64,000 nt of DNA from Porticoccaceae bacterium (GCA_029250825.1 JAQXEN010000085.1:1-64000); one strand, 5' to 3'. Counted from the stretch's first letter, positions 27,586-40,165 are shown. Made by a program: numbers and translations. Notes: generated by a model from the letters alone, not told the origin.

Positions 27586-28609
27586 TTGATTTCACCATAA
27601 ATTCAACATCAGTGTTTTGCTCTGCAACCATCATTGTACGCAGGGACTCGACTATCGGTCGCTGCTCAAACATAGTGGCATACAATGCCGAGGCCAATGG
27701 CATGTATATCCCCAATGCATCGGCTCTCTCTTTTACTAGTTTAGTCGTATTTACGCCTTCGGCCACTTGCCCAACATCAATTATCGCCTGCTCGAGGCTC
27801 TTGCCTCCTCCCAGAGCTAAACCGATGCGGAAGTTGCGGCTCAGGGGCGAGCTGCAGGTAACGTATAGATCACCGACTCCACTGAGGCCCAAAAAAGTCA
27901 GCGGATCAGCGCCGAGCTTGCAGGCAAAGCGACTCATCTCGGCGAGACTGCGAGTCAAGACGACACTTTTGGTGTTCTGCCCAACATTCATAGCCTCGGC
28001 AATGCCGGCAACAATGGCATAGATATTTTTTAGCGCACCGGCCAGTTCAACACCATAGCGATCATGATTGGCATAAATTCTAAAATACTTTGAGGCCAGT
28101 ATCTGCTGTGCACGGCTACAGACTTCGTCGTGCTCGCTGGCAATCACCGTGGCGGTAATCTCATAGCTGGCAATCTCTTTGGCAAGATTGGGGCCGCTGA
28201 GTACACCAATTTTAGAATCCGGCAGTTCCTGATCAAGAATCTGACTGGGCAACGCAAAGCTCTCTGCCTCTATTCCCTTGGCGGTGCTAATTAATAGCGC
28301 CTCTGAGTTAATCGATGATTTAGCCAGTTGGGCCACCTGTCGCAGGGCACTGCTGGGCACGGCAAAAAACACCGTGTCGGCGCCCTCTAGAGCCTGTTGC
28401 AGATCAGTGGTGAAGCTGAGCCTTGAATCAAAGCGATAACCGGGAAGATAGGCGGCGTTTTCGCCAGTGCTTGAAATGGCTTGCAACTGCTTGTCGCTAC
28501 GCATCCACAACGTGGTGGCAAAGCCATTGACCGCGAGCATATTGGCAATCACAGTACCAAAGCTACCGGCACCCAAAACCGCGATTTTATAATCATTATT
28601 GGCTGTCAA
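27575..28609 (-). CDS. gpsA: Glycerol-3-phosphate dehydrogenase [NAD(P)+]
   Basis: 344 residues. It makes sn-glycerol-3-phosphate from dihydroxyacetone phosphate for phospholipid synthesis. GAGSFGTVIANML (13-25) is the nucleotide-binding loop, VFFAVPSSALR the second block, and ALKNIYAIVAGI (about 191-202) carries the catalytic lysine. Start is TTG at 28609 with AGGG 6 nt upstream; no ATG fits the conserved N-terminus. In many relatives gpsA follows secB-grxC, which are not here. Confidence 0.95.
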   Translation of the reverse strand: MTANNDYKIAVLGAGSFGTVIANMLAVNGFATTLWMRSDKQLQAISSTGENAAYLPGYRFDSRLSFTTDLQQALEGADTVFFAVPSSALRQVAQLAKSSINSEALLISTAKGIEAESFALPSQILDQELPDSKIGVLSGPNLAKEIASYEITATVIASEHDEVCSRAQQILASKYFRIYANHDRYGVELAGALKNIYAIVAGIAEAMNVGQNTKSVVLTRSLAEMSRFACKLGADPLTFLGLSGVGDLYVTCSSPLSRNFRIGLALGGGKSLEQAIIDVGQVAEGVNTTKLVKERADALGIYMPLASALYATMFEQRPIVESLRTMMVAEQNTDVEFMVKSNER

Positions 28610-28715
28610 AGAGACCCTACTCCAGATGGCTAAAAGCTGGTAACTAATTACTGAGCACTAAACCCGTTTGTGGCCAGTATTATAGGGGGATGTGCGCCAG
28701 AGTGTAAGCCACTCT

Positions 28716-28768
28716 ATAAAAAAGCACCCTCCGTGAAAGACCTTAAAGAATCCACGAAGAGTGCTTTG
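28716..28768 (-). terminator. Intrinsic terminator of htpG
   Basis: On the minus strand AAGCACTCTTCGTG pairs with CACGGAGGGTGCTT (G-T wobbles only) and is followed by a run of Ts. It lies 20 nt beyond the htpG stop codon and 107 nt before gpsA. Confidence 0.85.
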
Positions 28769-28787
28769 AGACTGACTTAGATGGCCT

Positions 28788-30725
28788 TTAGGCTTCAAAC
28801 ATCAGACTATTCAGCTGTTGGACAAACTGTGCTGGATTCTCCAGTGGTCGACCAGCAGATAGGGCCGCCTGATCAAACAACAGGCTGGCCAATAGTTTCG
28901 CTCTGTCATCATCGGATTCACCCTCTAATTTGTTCACCAGCGGATGTTGAGCATTGATCTCAAGAATCGGCTTCACTTCCGGGACAGGTTGCCCGGCTGC
29001 GGCCATAATCTTGCGCATCTGCTCACCCATATCATCGGCACCCACTACCAGACAAGCTGGCGAACTGGTGAGTCGCGTGGTGACACGCACTTCTTCAACT
29101 TTGCCATCGAGCAGAGTGCTAATACGCGTCAATAGAGCACCCTGCTCGCTATCATCGTCTTTCTTGTCAGCGTCTTCCGCTTTTGGCTCTTCACCGGTAA
29201 TTTTGCTCAGATCCAACTCGCCGCGAGCGATATCCTGAAAGGACTTGCCATCGAACTCGCTTAGGTAGCCCATCATCCACTCATCGATACGATCTGACAT
29301 CAGCACCACTTCAACACCGTGCTTGCGGAAGATTTCCAAGTAAGGGCTGTTGCTGATCACCGAGTGGCTGTCGCCAGTCAGGTAGTAGATCTTGTCCTGC
29401 CCCTCTTTCATGCGCCCAACATAGTCAGTCAGGCTAACATCAGTGGCAGCTGAGTCGCTGGTAGAGCTGGCAAAGCGAAATAGCTTGGCGATTTTTTCAC
29501 GGTTGCTGTGATCTTCGCTGGGGCCTTCTTTTAATACAGGACCGAACTGAGTCCAGAATGTAGCGTACTTCTCCGGCTCGTTAGTCGCCATTTTGCCGAG
29601 CATATCCAACACACGTTTGGTCAATGCGGCACGAATGCTGTCCACCAATGGTGTCTTCTGGAGAATCTCCCGGGACACATTTAACGGCAGGTCGGCACTG
29701 TCGAGTACACCCTTAACAAAGCGCAGGTACATGGGCATAAACTGCTCAGCGTCATCCATAATAAAGGTGCGCTTGATATACAGCTTGATACCCCGTGAGG
29801 CCTCGCGTTGGTAGAGATCCATAGGGGCCATACCCGGAATATAGAGCAGACTGGTGTAGTCCTGTTTGCCTTCAACGCGGTTGTGGCTCCAGGCTAATGG
29901 CTCGGCGAAATCATGGGATACCAAGCGGTAAAATTCTTTGTACTCATCATCGCTGACATCCTGACGGGAACGCGTCCAGAGTGCCTGAGCGTCATTAACA
30001 GCCTGCCACTCCGGTGCTTTGTCAACATCAGCTACTACTGCATCATCTTCTGCAGGGGCAGCGGGCGCTTCCTGTTTGATCATTTCCACTGGAATGGCGA
30101 TATGGTCAGAGTACTTCTTGACGATACTGCGCAGACGCCAGTCGCTGGCAAATTCATGTTCATCGCCCTTGACGTGCAATGTGATTGAGGTGCCCCGCTC
30201 AGAGCGATCGATATTTTCGATCTGGTAGTCAGCTTCCCCCTCACAGGTCCAGCGAATACCTTGATCGGCGGCTGCCCCAGCGCGGCGAGTTTCAACAACC
30301 ACACGCTCAGCGACAATAAAGGAAGAGTAGAAACCGACACCAAACTGACCGATTAACTGGGAATCTTTCTTCTGATCGCCAGTAAGGTTCTTCATAAATT
30401 CCGAGGTACCAGAACGGGCAATGGTACCTAGATTGGAGATCACTTCATCACGGGACATACCAATACCGTTATCGGAGATGGTGATGGTCTTGGCATCTTC
30501 ATCAACAGCAATGCGAATACGCAGATCGCCATCATCTTCATAGAGACCAGAATTTTCCAGAGCTTCAACGCGCAACTTATCCGTTGCATCGGAGGCATTG
30601 GAAATCAACTCGCGAAGAAATATCTCCTTGTTGGAGTAAAGCGAGTGAATCATAAGATGGAGAAGCTGTTTGGCTTCAGTTTGAAAACCCAGTGTTTCGG
30701 CTTTGTCTTGAGTCTTTGCGGTCAT
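28788..30725 (-). CDS. htpG: Molecular chaperone HtpG (Hsp90)
   Basis: 645 residues from ATG 30725 with AGGAG about 11 nt upstream. The longer frame to 30773 is rejected because [20 protein letters not shown] aligns with the normal Hsp90 start. ATP-lid GHKL motifs are clear: [15 protein letters not shown] and G-Q-F-G-V-G-F-Y. The middle-domain arginine loop NVSREILQ is present. HtpG helps fold proteins under stress. A sigma-32 type promoter lies 57-85 nt upstream and a terminator follows, so it is a monocistronic heat-shock gene. Confidence 0.97.
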   Translation of the reverse strand: MTAKTQDKAETLGFQTEAKQLLHLMIHSLYSNKEIFLRELISNASDATDKLRVEALENSGLYEDDGDLRIRIAVDEDAKTITISDNGIGMSRDEVISNLGTIARSGTSEFMKNLTGDQKKDSQLIGQFGVGFYSSFIVAERVVVETRRAGAAADQGIRWTCEGEADYQIENIDRSERGTSITLHVKGDEHEFASDWRLRSIVKKYSDHIAIPVEMIKQEAPAAPAEDDAVVADVDKAPEWQAVNDAQALWTRSRQDVSDDEYKEFYRLVSHDFAEPLAWSHNRVEGKQDYTSLLYIPGMAPMDLYQREASRGIKLYIKRTFIMDDAEQFMPMYLRFVKGVLDSADLPLNVSREILQKTPLVDSIRAALTKRVLDMLGKMATNEPEKYATFWTQFGPVLKEGPSEDHSNREKIAKLFRFASSTSDSAATDVSLTDYVGRMKEGQDKIYYLTGDSHSVISNSPYLEIFRKHGVEVVLMSDRIDEWMMGYLSEFDGKSFQDIARGELDLSKITGEEPKAEDADKKDDDSEQGALLTRISTLLDGKVEEVRVTTRLTSSPACLVVGADDMGEQMRKIMAAAGQPVPEVKPILEINAQHPLVNKLEGESDDDRAKLLASLLFDQAALSAGRPLENPAQFVQQLNSLMFEA

Positions 30726-30781
30726 ATGCTGCTGATCTCCTGATCTGATATTAATGACATGGACTGTTTCCATGGCATATC

Positions 30782-30809
30782 AGATGGGGGCGGAGAAAGA
30801 GATTTCAAG
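30782..30809 (-). promoter_or_regulatory. Sigma-32 (RpoH) heat-shock promoter of htpG
   Basis: The minus strand reads CTTGAAA (30809-30803), a 13-nt spacer, then CCCCATCT (30789-30782). This matches the RpoH consensus CTTGAAA-N(11-15)-CCCCATnT at every fixed position. It is positioned 57 nt from the htpG ATG. Confidence 0.9.
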
Positions 30810-30812
30810 CAC

Positions 30813-31271
30813 TCAGGTTAGAAAGTGACAGCGCGCCGTGGCAATCGGGGTTTGCTCGTCATCCTGCCAGGCGGTGGCCGAGACATTGACCAGCTGTTTG
30901 CCCTGCCGCATGACCTTGCAGCTGGCGTAGATGGTCCTGTAACGGCCGGGGCGCAGATAATCCAGAGAGAAGTCGACGACCTTCGGCATATCGCTAACAT
31001 TGAGGTTATAAATAATCTCGATGGCCGCAGCCAGCTCAAGAAAACCGCCAATCACACCACCATGAATCGCCGGCAGCGAGGGGTTGCCAATATTCGAGGG
31101 GCGCTTATCCAGCCAGTAGAGCAGACGCTGATCGTCCACCTTGACCTCGGCACCAATAAAAGCAGCATAGGGAATCATATCAAGCAGTGATTGAGGATCT
31201 CGCTCTTGCCGCGCTGCGCCGACCCGCTCCTGCCAATCCAGTAGCAATTCACCTGTATTCTGCTGATCCAT
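30813..31271 (-). CDS. PaaI-type hotdog thioesterase (second of a pair)
   Basis: 152 residues. The hotdog helix block AIHGGVIGGFLELAAAIEI (about 68-86) with HGG and acidic residue, and DFSLDYLRPG (about 98-107) are the PaaI/4HBT signatures. It likely hydrolyses acyl-CoA or aryl-CoA esters. Its ATG overlaps the stop of the preceding thioesterase (TAATG), so the two paralogues form a coupled pair and may work as a hetero-oligomer. Confidence 0.88.
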   Translation of the reverse strand: MDQQNTGELLLDWQERVGAARQERDPQSLLDMIPYAAFIGAEVKVDDQRLLYWLDKRPSNIGNPSLPAIHGGVIGGFLELAAAIEIIYNLNVSDMPKVVDFSLDYLRPGRYRTIYASCKVMRQGKQLVNVSATAWQDDEQTPIATARCHFLT

Positions 31272-31798
31272 TAGTTCTGCTCACTATCGGTGACTGAAGC
31301 CTGACGCCAAGGCATTAAACGCCGCAGTCTCTTCATGGCAATGCTGCGAAATTGAATACTTTTCGAATCAACCTTCATAAAGTTGGCCACACAGTGGGCG
31401 ATGGGGTTCTCCCTGTCATCCTGCCAGGCAACACCGCGACAGAAAATCACATTGGATGACTGCCGATAGACCTTGGCCTCCACATAGATTGGCTTGTGAA
31501 GCTGGGCCGGACGCATATAGTCGAGTCGCAGATCCATAGTCGGGGTCACCGAAGGCTTGTTCTGGACCGTCATCGCCGAGCAGCCGCAGGCGGTGTCGAG
31601 CAAGCTAACGATAGTACCGCCATGCACCACGCCAGTAATCGGATTGCCGATTAAGTCCTCACGGTAGGGAAAGGTCAGATGGGTTTCGCCGCGCTCGAGC
31701 TTATCGAGGGTAAACCCCAGAGCGGCGCCATGACCATTGCGCTCCAGCGCGAACTTGAGGGCTGGCCGAACCAGCGCCATTTTCATATCAAAGGCCAT
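31271..31798 (-). CDS. PaaI-type hotdog thioesterase (first of a pair)
   Basis: 175 residues. GVVHGGTIVSLLDTACGCSA (about 56-75) is the classic PaaI active-site helix, and MDLRLDYMRPA (about 87-97) the partner strand. A basic C-terminal extension of about 35 residues is beyond the usual length. Coupled to a divergent paralogue downstream. Acyl-CoA proofreading or detoxification is the family role; substrate unknown. Confidence 0.88.
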   Translation of the reverse strand: MAFDMKMALVRPALKFALERNGHGAALGFTLDKLERGETHLTFPYREDLIGNPITGVVHGGTIVSLLDTACGCSAMTVQNKPSVTPTMDLRLDYMRPAQLHKPIYVEAKVYRQSSNVIFCRGVAWQDDRENPIAHCVANFMKVDSKSIQFRSIAMKRLRRLMPWRQASVTDSEQN

Positions 31799-31913
31799 GT
31801 TTTTATTGTTCTATGCTAGGGTAAATTAGACGTCTTAGCCGATGAGTTTAGCAGTTATTGATTTAGAACTAAGGGTTTTTTTGAGAACTTTGAATGGAGT
31901 GCTGTGGACTATT

Positions 31914-32038
31914 TGAGATCCCTCATCGCTCCGCTCAGTCGGGATGACATAAATGGGTTGAGTTGGCTTTTTCTAGAACCACACCGCTGTCATCTCGAAC
32001 CACACCGCTGTCATCTCGAACGAATGTGAGAGATCTCA
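31914..32038. repeat. REP-like elements with a 21-bp tandem duplication
   Basis: A full unit (TGAGATCCCT to GGGATGACA, 31914-31949) is followed by an inverted variant ending in GAACGAATGTGAGAGATCTC (32008-32038). In front of the variant its CTGTCATCTCGAAC half is duplicated with the preceding CACACCG at a 21-bp period (31976 and 31997). Confidence 0.85.
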
Positions 32039-32110
32039 GAACCCAGCACCCAAACTCCCAAATAGCCAGAGGCTATGCGCAGTCACCCGGCCTACTGCCA
32101 ATCAAACAGA

Positions 32111-32240
32111 GAGATCCCTCGTCACTGCGTTCTGTCGGGATGACAATATTTAGAATATGCTCTGTCGGGATGACAACCATTTGAATATGGGCTGTCGGGA
32201 TGACAACGGTTCGAATATGGGCTGTCGGGTTGACACATAC
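32111..32240. repeat. REP-like element expanded into a 30-bp tandem array
   Basis: A full unit at 32111-32145 is followed by further copies of its CTGTCGGGATGACA end at exactly 30-bp spacing: units start at 32131, 32161, 32191 and 32221. The 15 bp between conserved cores are AT-rich and similar between units (TTTGAATATGG type), unlike CRISPR spacers. Confidence 0.88.
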
Positions 32241-32280
32241 ACACTAAAGCACTGAGACGACACAAAAAATTAACAGACAT

Positions 32281-32311
32281 AAAAAAAGCGGCTCGAAAGC
32301 CGCCTTTTTAC
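32281..32311. terminator. Intrinsic terminator of sucD
   Basis: Stem GCGGCT-CGAA-AGCCGC (32288-32303) flanked by A7 and T5, functional in both directions. On the minus strand the T7 tract follows the stem, 17 nt after the sucD stop codon. It marks the end of the TCA gene cluster. Confidence 0.9.
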
Positions 32312-32327
32312 ACTGCCAAAAAAGAAC

Positions 32328-33200
32328 CTACCAACCAGTAAGTTCTTTCAGGCCATTACCAATATCAGCCAAGCTGCGAACAGTCTTAACACCAGCATCT
32401 TCAAGCGCTGCAAACTTCTCATCTGCAGTGCCTTTACCACCGGAAACAATCGCGCCAGCATGACCCATACGCTTGCCTTCAGGTGCAGTAACACCGGCAA
32501 TGTAAGAGACAACAGGCTTGGTTACATTAGCTTTAATATAAGCTGCCGCTTCTTCTTCAGCCGTTCCGCCAATCTCACCGATCATAACAATCGCCTCAGT
32601 AGCAGGATCTTTCTCAAACAGTGCCAGAATATCGATAAAGCTAGATCCGGGAATCGGATCGCCACCAATACCAACACAGGTAGACTGGCCAAAACCGTAA
32701 TCAGTGGTCTGCTTAACCGCTTCATAAGTCAGAGTACCTGAACGAGAAACGATACCAACCTTGCCTGGCAAGTGAATGTGGCCTGGCATAATACCAATCT
32801 TACATTCCCCTGGAGTAATAACACCCGGGCAGTTTGGACCGATCAGACGCACGCCTAAGCTATCGCAAACAACCTTACAATCGAGCATATCCTGAGTCGG
32901 AACGCCTTCAGTAATACAGACAACCAATTTAAGGCCAGAATATGCGGCTTCAAGAATAGAGTCTTTGCAAAAAGGAGCCGGTACATAGATAACCGAAGCC
33001 TCAGCACCAGTCTCTGCTACTGCTTCAGCAACAGTATTAAATACTGGCAGCCCAAGATGAGTAGTACCCCCTTTGCCTGGGGTTACACCACCGACCATTT
33101 TTGTGCCGTATTCAATCGCTTGCTCTGAGTGAAAAGTGCCCTGCCCGCCAGTAAAGCCCTGACAGATAACCTTAGTGTCGCTATTAATTAAGATAGACAT
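32328..33200 (-). CDS. sucD: Succinyl-CoA synthetase alpha subunit
   Basis: 290 residues, usual length. CoA-binding Rossmann region [18 protein letters not shown] (about 15-32), [10 protein letters not shown] (about 150-159) and phosphohistidine motif [14 protein letters not shown] (His at about 247) are present. With SucC it converts succinyl-CoA to succinate with substrate-level phosphorylation. Starts immediately after the sucC stop codon, last gene of the cluster. Confidence 0.98.
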   Translation of the reverse strand: MSILINSDTKVICQGFTGGQGTFHSEQAIEYGTKMVGGVTPGKGGTTHLGLPVFNTVAEAVAETGAEASVIYVPAPFCKDSILEAAYSGLKLVVCITEGVPTQDMLDCKVVCDSLGVRLIGPNCPGVITPGECKIGIMPGHIHLPGKVGIVSRSGTLTYEAVKQTTDYGFGQSTCVGIGGDPIPGSSFIDILALFEKDPATEAIVMIGEIGGTAEEEAAAYIKANVTKPVVSYIAGVTAPEGKRMGHAGAIVSGGKGTADEKFAALEDAGVKTVRSLADIGNGLKELTGW

Positions 33201-34367
33201 TTAGTTAGCCTCCGCAGCTTTAACAACTTGCTGTGCCGCATCAGTCAGACTGGTTGCTGCAATAATTGCCAGACCGGATTCGGCCAGCTTCTTAGTTCCC
33301 AAATCGGCATTATTGCCTTCCAGACGGACAACCACTGGAATCTGAACGCCCACTTCTTCAACTGCACCAATCACGCCGTCAGCAATCAGGTCACAGCGCA
33401 CAATACCGCCAAAGATATTGATCAGTACTGCTTTAACATTGGCATCAGAAAGGATAATTTTAAACGCCTCTACCACGCGCTCTTTGGTCGCGCCGCCACC
33501 TACATCGAGGAAGTTAGCGGGAGAGCCACCGTGCAGGTGCACAATATCCATAGTACCCATAGCCAGACCAGCACCGTTGACCATGCAACCAATATTGCCA
33601 TCGAGAGCAACATAGTTAAGCTCAAATGACGCTGCATGAGCTTCACGGGCATCTTCCTGTGAGGGATCGTGCATCGCTTTGATCGCTGGCTGACGGTACA
33701 TAGCGTTGCCATCGATAATCACTTTGGCGTCGAGACAGTGAAGATTGCCTTCGTCAGTGATAACCAGTGGGTTAACTTCTAACAGCTCAAGATCCTTCTC
33801 TTTAAACAGTTTCGCCAGACCCATAAAGATCTGCACAAACTGCTTAATCTGAACCCCTTTAAGGCCCAGTTTAAAAGCCAGATCACGACCCTGGTATGGC
33901 TGTGCACCAGTGACCGGATCAATAATCGCTTTGAGGATTTTCTCTGGAGTCTCTTCGGCAACTTTCTCAATCTCAACACCGCCTTCGGTGGAGGCCATAA
34001 AGATAATGCGGCGTGAACCACGATCAACCACAGCGCCCAAATACAGCTCTTGGTCAATCTCAGTGCAGGTCTCTACCAGAATACGGCTGACCGGCTGGCC
34101 CTTGGCATCTGTTTGGTAGGTGACCAGGTTTTTACCTAACCACTGCTCGGAAAATGCTTCGATCTCGGCTTTTGAGCTAACCAGCTTTACGCCGCCCGCT
34201 TTACCGCGACCACCAGCGTGTACCTGAGCCTTAACGACCCACTTATCACCACCAATTGCATCGGCGGCGGCGACAGCTTCCGCTACGGTTTCTGCTGCAA
34301 TGCCTTGCGACACTGGTAGCCCATATTCGGCAAACAGCTGCTTACCCTGATATTCATGCAGGTTCAT
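33201..34367 (-). CDS. sucC: Succinyl-CoA synthetase beta subunit
   Basis: 388 residues from ATG 34367, the exact family length ([12 protein letters not shown]). The 22 residues upstream in frame come from the intergenic hairpin region and are excluded. ATP-grasp features [11 protein letters not shown] and the C-terminal [10 protein letters not shown] are visible. A stem-loop lies between lpd and this gene, which may lower or separate its transcription from the upstream genes. Confidence 0.97.
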   Translation of the reverse strand: MNLHEYQGKQLFAEYGLPVSQGIAAETVAEAVAAADAIGGDKWVVKAQVHAGGRGKAGGVKLVSSKAEIEAFSEQWLGKNLVTYQTDAKGQPVSRILVETCTEIDQELYLGAVVDRGSRRIIFMASTEGGVEIEKVAEETPEKILKAIIDPVTGAQPYQGRDLAFKLGLKGVQIKQFVQIFMGLAKLFKEKDLELLEVNPLVITDEGNLHCLDAKVIIDGNAMYRQPAIKAMHDPSQEDAREAHAASFELNYVALDGNIGCMVNGAGLAMGTMDIVHLHGGSPANFLDVGGGATKERVVEAFKIILSDANVKAVLINIFGGIVRCDLIADGVIGAVEEVGVQIPVVVRLEGNNADLGTKKLAESGLAIIAATSLTDAAQQVVKAAEAN

Positions 34368-34403
34368 ACTTTGGTTCCCGTTAATTTTTTCAATGAATAA
34401 AAC

Positions 34404-34440
34404 AACGGAGCTGCTAGACGTACTAGAAAGCAACTCCGTT
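34404..34440 (-). terminator. Hairpin between lpd and sucC, possible attenuator
   Basis: On the minus strand AACGGAG pairs with CTCCGTT, extended inside by a CTAG/CTAG stem, and is followed by GTTTTATT. It lies 17 nt after the lpd stop and 37 nt before sucC. It could terminate part of the sucAB-lpd transcripts or protect their 3' end. Confidence 0.65.
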
Positions 34441-34456
34441 TAGTGATTACTGCGGT

Positions 34457-37128
<2,672 letters not shown>

Positions 37129-37182
37129 CTAATTTTTTTCCTATGTTACGAGTCGTTTGTACGAGTCTTTTAATAAGTCTTG

Positions 37183-40020
37183 CTACGCGATTGGCGCGAG
37201 AGCTTCATCGATAAATTGTTTTTGTTCTTCCAAGTGCGCCGACATATAGCCACAGGCCGGTGCAGCAGAGCTGACACGACCCACATAGCGCAGGTGGAGC
37301 ATTGGATCTATGCCCTGTAATACATGGCGCATATGGTGCTGACTGCTATACCAGGCGCCCTGATTCATCGGCTCTTCTTGACACCAGACAACATCTTTGA
37401 CGTTGCTGTAGGGCTTTAACACCTCTTCCAACTCAACGTCTGGGAAGGGATAGAGCTGTTCAATGCGGACCAGGGCAATATTGTCGATGCCACGGGCCAT
37501 ACGCTCTTCCAACAGGTGGTAATAGACCTTGCCAGAGCAGAGCACCACGCGGGTAACCTTGTCTGCAGCCAATTCTGTTTCAGCGATAACATTCTGAAAG
37601 GTACCGCCGGCCAGTTCTTCCAGAGAGGAGGTTGCAAGCTTGTGACGCAGAATCCACTTGGGACTCATGATAATCAGCGGACGTCGCATTGGACGGATCG
37701 CCTGACGACGCAGCAAATGGAAAATCTGTGCCGGCGTAGTGGGATTAACCACCTGCATATTGTGCTCAGCACAGAGCTGCAGGAAGCGTTCTAGGCGCGC
37801 CGAGGAGTGTTCTGGCCCCTGCCCTTCAAAGCCGTGTGGTAACAGCATAGTCAGGCCAGATAGACGGCCCCACTTGTGCTCGCCACTGGCGATAAACTGA
37901 TCGATAACCACCTGGGCACCATTGGCAAAATCACCAAACTGAGCTTCCCAGATAATTAAACCCTTTGGCGCGGTGGTGGCGTAGCCATACTCAAAGGCCA
38001 GCACCGCTTCTTCGGATAGCACCGAGTCGTAGATATCAAACTGTGGCTGATCTTCGGAGAGATTCGCCAGTGGCAGATAGGCTTCGCCATCTTTCTGATT
38101 AAAGACCACCGCGTGACGGTGAGAGAAGGTACCACGACGCACATCCTGACCGGTGATACGGATCGGATAGCCTTCATCCAACAGCGTACCGTAAGCAAGC
38201 AGTTCAGCCATACCCCAGTTCAGCGGCAGCGCGCCACCGGCCATCTTGCGGCGATCATCATAAATTTTACTAACCTGACGCTGCACCTTTATACCATCGG
38301 GAATTTCGATGATTTTGGCGGCCACATTCTGTAGCTCTTTAAGACCCAGACCGGTAGTAGCCGGGGTGCGCCAGTCATGGCCCAGATAGGGTTCCCAGTT
38401 AACAAACAAACTGGTGTCCGGCTCGCGAACCAAATTGTGCACAACAAATTCGCCCTTATCTAATCTGGCGCGATAATCATTGGACATTTCATTGGCTTGA
38501 TCTTGGCTTACCACGCCCTCTGCAACCAACTTCTGGGAGTAAAGCTCACGGGTGGTTGAGTGCTTGCGAATCACGTCATACATCAGGGGCTGAGTCGAAG
38601 ACGGCTCATCGGTCTCGTTGTGACCGCGACGGCGATAACAGACTAGATCGATAACCACATCTTTGCCGAACTCATAGCGATAATCCATGGCTAACATGGC
38701 TGCAAACATCACTGCATCGGGGTTGTCGCCGTTCACATGGAGGATCGGCGCCTGAACCATCTTGGCGATATCAGTACAGTATTCAGTCGAACGGGCGTCA
38801 TCCTGGCGGCTTGTAGTAAAGCCAACCTGGTTATTGATAACAACATGAATCGAACCGCCAGTTTTGTAAGCGCGGGTCTGAGAGAGTTGGAAGGTTTCCA
38901 TAACCACACCCTGACCGGCAAATGCTGCATCACCGTGCATCAGGATGGGTACAACTTTCTCACCGGTGCTGTCATCCCGCCGATCTTGACGAGCGCGGCC
39001 AGAGCCGATAACAACCGGGCATGAAATTTCCAGGTGCGATGGATTAAAGCCCAGTGCCATATGCACTTCACCGCCGGGGGTCATCACATTGGATGAAAAG
39101 CCCTGATGATATTTCACATCACCGGAGGTGTTGACCAATCGCTTGCCTTCAAACTCTTCAAAGAGTTCGGTGGGGTTCTTGCCGAGGATATTGACCAGTA
39201 CATTGAGGCGGCCGCGGTGGGCCATGGCCATCACTATCTCTTTGCCGCCATATTCGCCGGCGCGACGCACTAGGCAGTCGAGCAGCGGGATTAGGCTCTC
39301 GCCACCCTCGAGACCAAAGCGCTTGGTGCCGGGATATTTTGAATCCAGATGTTTTTCCAAACCCTCAGCAGCGGTCAGACGGTTGAGTACATCAACTCGG
39401 GCCTCGTCACCATAAGTGGGCTTGGAGCGCACGCTTTCAAAGCGCTGGGCCAGCCACTGCTTTTCGGAAAACGAGGTAATGTGCATATACTCGGCGCCAA
39501 GGGAACCGCAGTAGGTCTCTTCAAGAGATTCTACAATCTCCCGCAGGGTTGCTTCCTGCTTGCCAAAATACAGCGGGCCAGTCTGAAATGTCGTGTCCAG
39601 ATCAGCTTCCGTAAGACCGTGAAAATGCAGATCCAGATCCGGTACATGCTCGCGAACCATCAGACCTAAGGGATCGAGATTAGCTTTTTGATGTCCACGG
39701 AAGCGGTAGGAGCTGATTAATTGAACAACCTTAACCTGCTTGCGCTCGTGCTGAAGATGAATACCACCGGAGCCAGGAGCCGGAGTCGGACGCGCCTGAC
39801 GCCGACCGAGCAGTTCAAAGTGCTGAACGATAGTGGCATGGGAAATATCTGGGGCAGTGCTGCCGTTAGTGCGCGGCAAGGTGTCGAAAAAGCTACTCCA
39901 CTGCTGCGGAACCGCATTGCGATCGTGCAAATAGGTATCGTAGAGGTCTTCTATATAAGCAGCATTGCCACCAGAAAAGTGAGAGGAGCGAAGAAAGTGC
40001 TCCATAGGGCCCTCAGGCAT
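37183..40020 (-). CDS. sucA: 2-oxoglutarate dehydrogenase E1
   Basis: 945 residues, usual size. N-terminal YIEDLYDTYLHDRNAVPQQW is the E2-binding helix region, GMAHRGRLNVL lies near residue 255-265 and G-D-A-A-F-A-G-Q-G (about 370) marks the thiamine-diphosphate site. It decarboxylates 2-oxoglutarate and passes the succinyl group to SucB. GGGGA sits 9 nt before the first ATG; an internal Met6 is possible but has poorer spacing. The gene is separated from sdhB by a terminator, so sucAB-lpd may have its own promoter. Confidence 0.97.
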   Translation of the reverse strand: MPEGPMEHFLRSSHFSGGNAAYIEDLYDTYLHDRNAVPQQWSSFFDTLPRTNGSTAPDISHATIVQHFELLGRRQARPTPAPGSGGIHLQHERKQVKVVQLISSYRFRGHQKANLDPLGLMVREHVPDLDLHFHGLTEADLDTTFQTGPLYFGKQEATLREIVESLEETYCGSLGAEYMHITSFSEKQWLAQRFESVRSKPTYGDEARVDVLNRLTAAEGLEKHLDSKYPGTKRFGLEGGESLIPLLDCLVRRAGEYGGKEIVMAMAHRGRLNVLVNILGKNPTELFEEFEGKRLVNTSGDVKYHQGFSSNVMTPGGEVHMALGFNPSHLEISCPVVIGSGRARQDRRDDSTGEKVVPILMHGDAAFAGQGVVMETFQLSQTRAYKTGGSIHVVINNQVGFTTSRQDDARSTEYCTDIAKMVQAPILHVNGDNPDAVMFAAMLAMDYRYEFGKDVVIDLVCYRRRGHNETDEPSSTQPLMYDVIRKHSTTRELYSQKLVAEGVVSQDQANEMSNDYRARLDKGEFVVHNLVREPDTSLFVNWEPYLGHDWRTPATTGLGLKELQNVAAKIIEIPDGIKVQRQVSKIYDDRRKMAGGALPLNWGMAELLAYGTLLDEGYPIRITGQDVRRGTFSHRHAVVFNQKDGEAYLPLANLSEDQPQFDIYDSVLSEEAVLAFEYGYATTAPKGLIIWEAQFGDFANGAQVVIDQFIASGEHKWGRLSGLTMLLPHGFEGQGPEHSSARLERFLQLCAEHNMQVVNPTTPAQIFHLLRRQAIRPMRRPLIIMSPKWILRHKLATSSLEELAGGTFQNVIAETELAADKVTRVVLCSGKVYYHLLEERMARGIDNIALVRIEQLYPFPDVELEEVLKPYSNVKDVVWCQEEPMNQGAWYSSQHHMRHVLQGIDPMLHLRYVGRVSSAAPACGYMSAHLEEQKQFIDEALAPIA

Positions 40021-40092
40021 TACTGTTATTCCCCATTCAGGTGGTAAAATTAGGCTAGTTTGATGGCCCGGTATTCTAAACCTCTAATACAG

Positions 40093-40118
40093 AAACGGCC
40101 AGTAAAAACTGGCCGTTT
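40093..40118. terminator. Intrinsic terminator after sdhB
   Basis: Perfect 11-bp stem AAACGGCCAGT / ACTGGCCGTTT with an AAAA loop. Lies about 48 nt after the sdhB stop and 73 nt before sucA, so it splits the sdh and suc transcripts at least partly. The T tract on the minus strand is short. Confidence 0.75.
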
Positions 40119-40165
40119 AAGTAAAGCAGATCACTACCACCCTTCTTATGGGGGGTATTTACCGT

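Larger units (their letters stand above)
31799..32327. other. 530-bp intergenic region filled with REP-like repeats
   Basis: Between the thioesterase pair and sucD. Apart from the repeat units and the sucD terminator listed separately, no gene is credible. Open frames here (for example 31963-32184) simply translate the repeats. Confidence 0.8.

Noticed and set aside
31963-32184. 73-codon plus-strand ORF
   Set aside because: Its residues (T-T-P-L-S-S-R repeats, S-V-G-M-T) are direct translation of the REP-like units; no ribosome site.
32131-32240. Regular 30-bp spaced repeats resembling a CRISPR array
   Set aside because: Conserved part is only about 15 bp, the intervening 15 bp are similar between units, there are under four units and no cas genes. 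It is a tandem expansion of a REP-like element.
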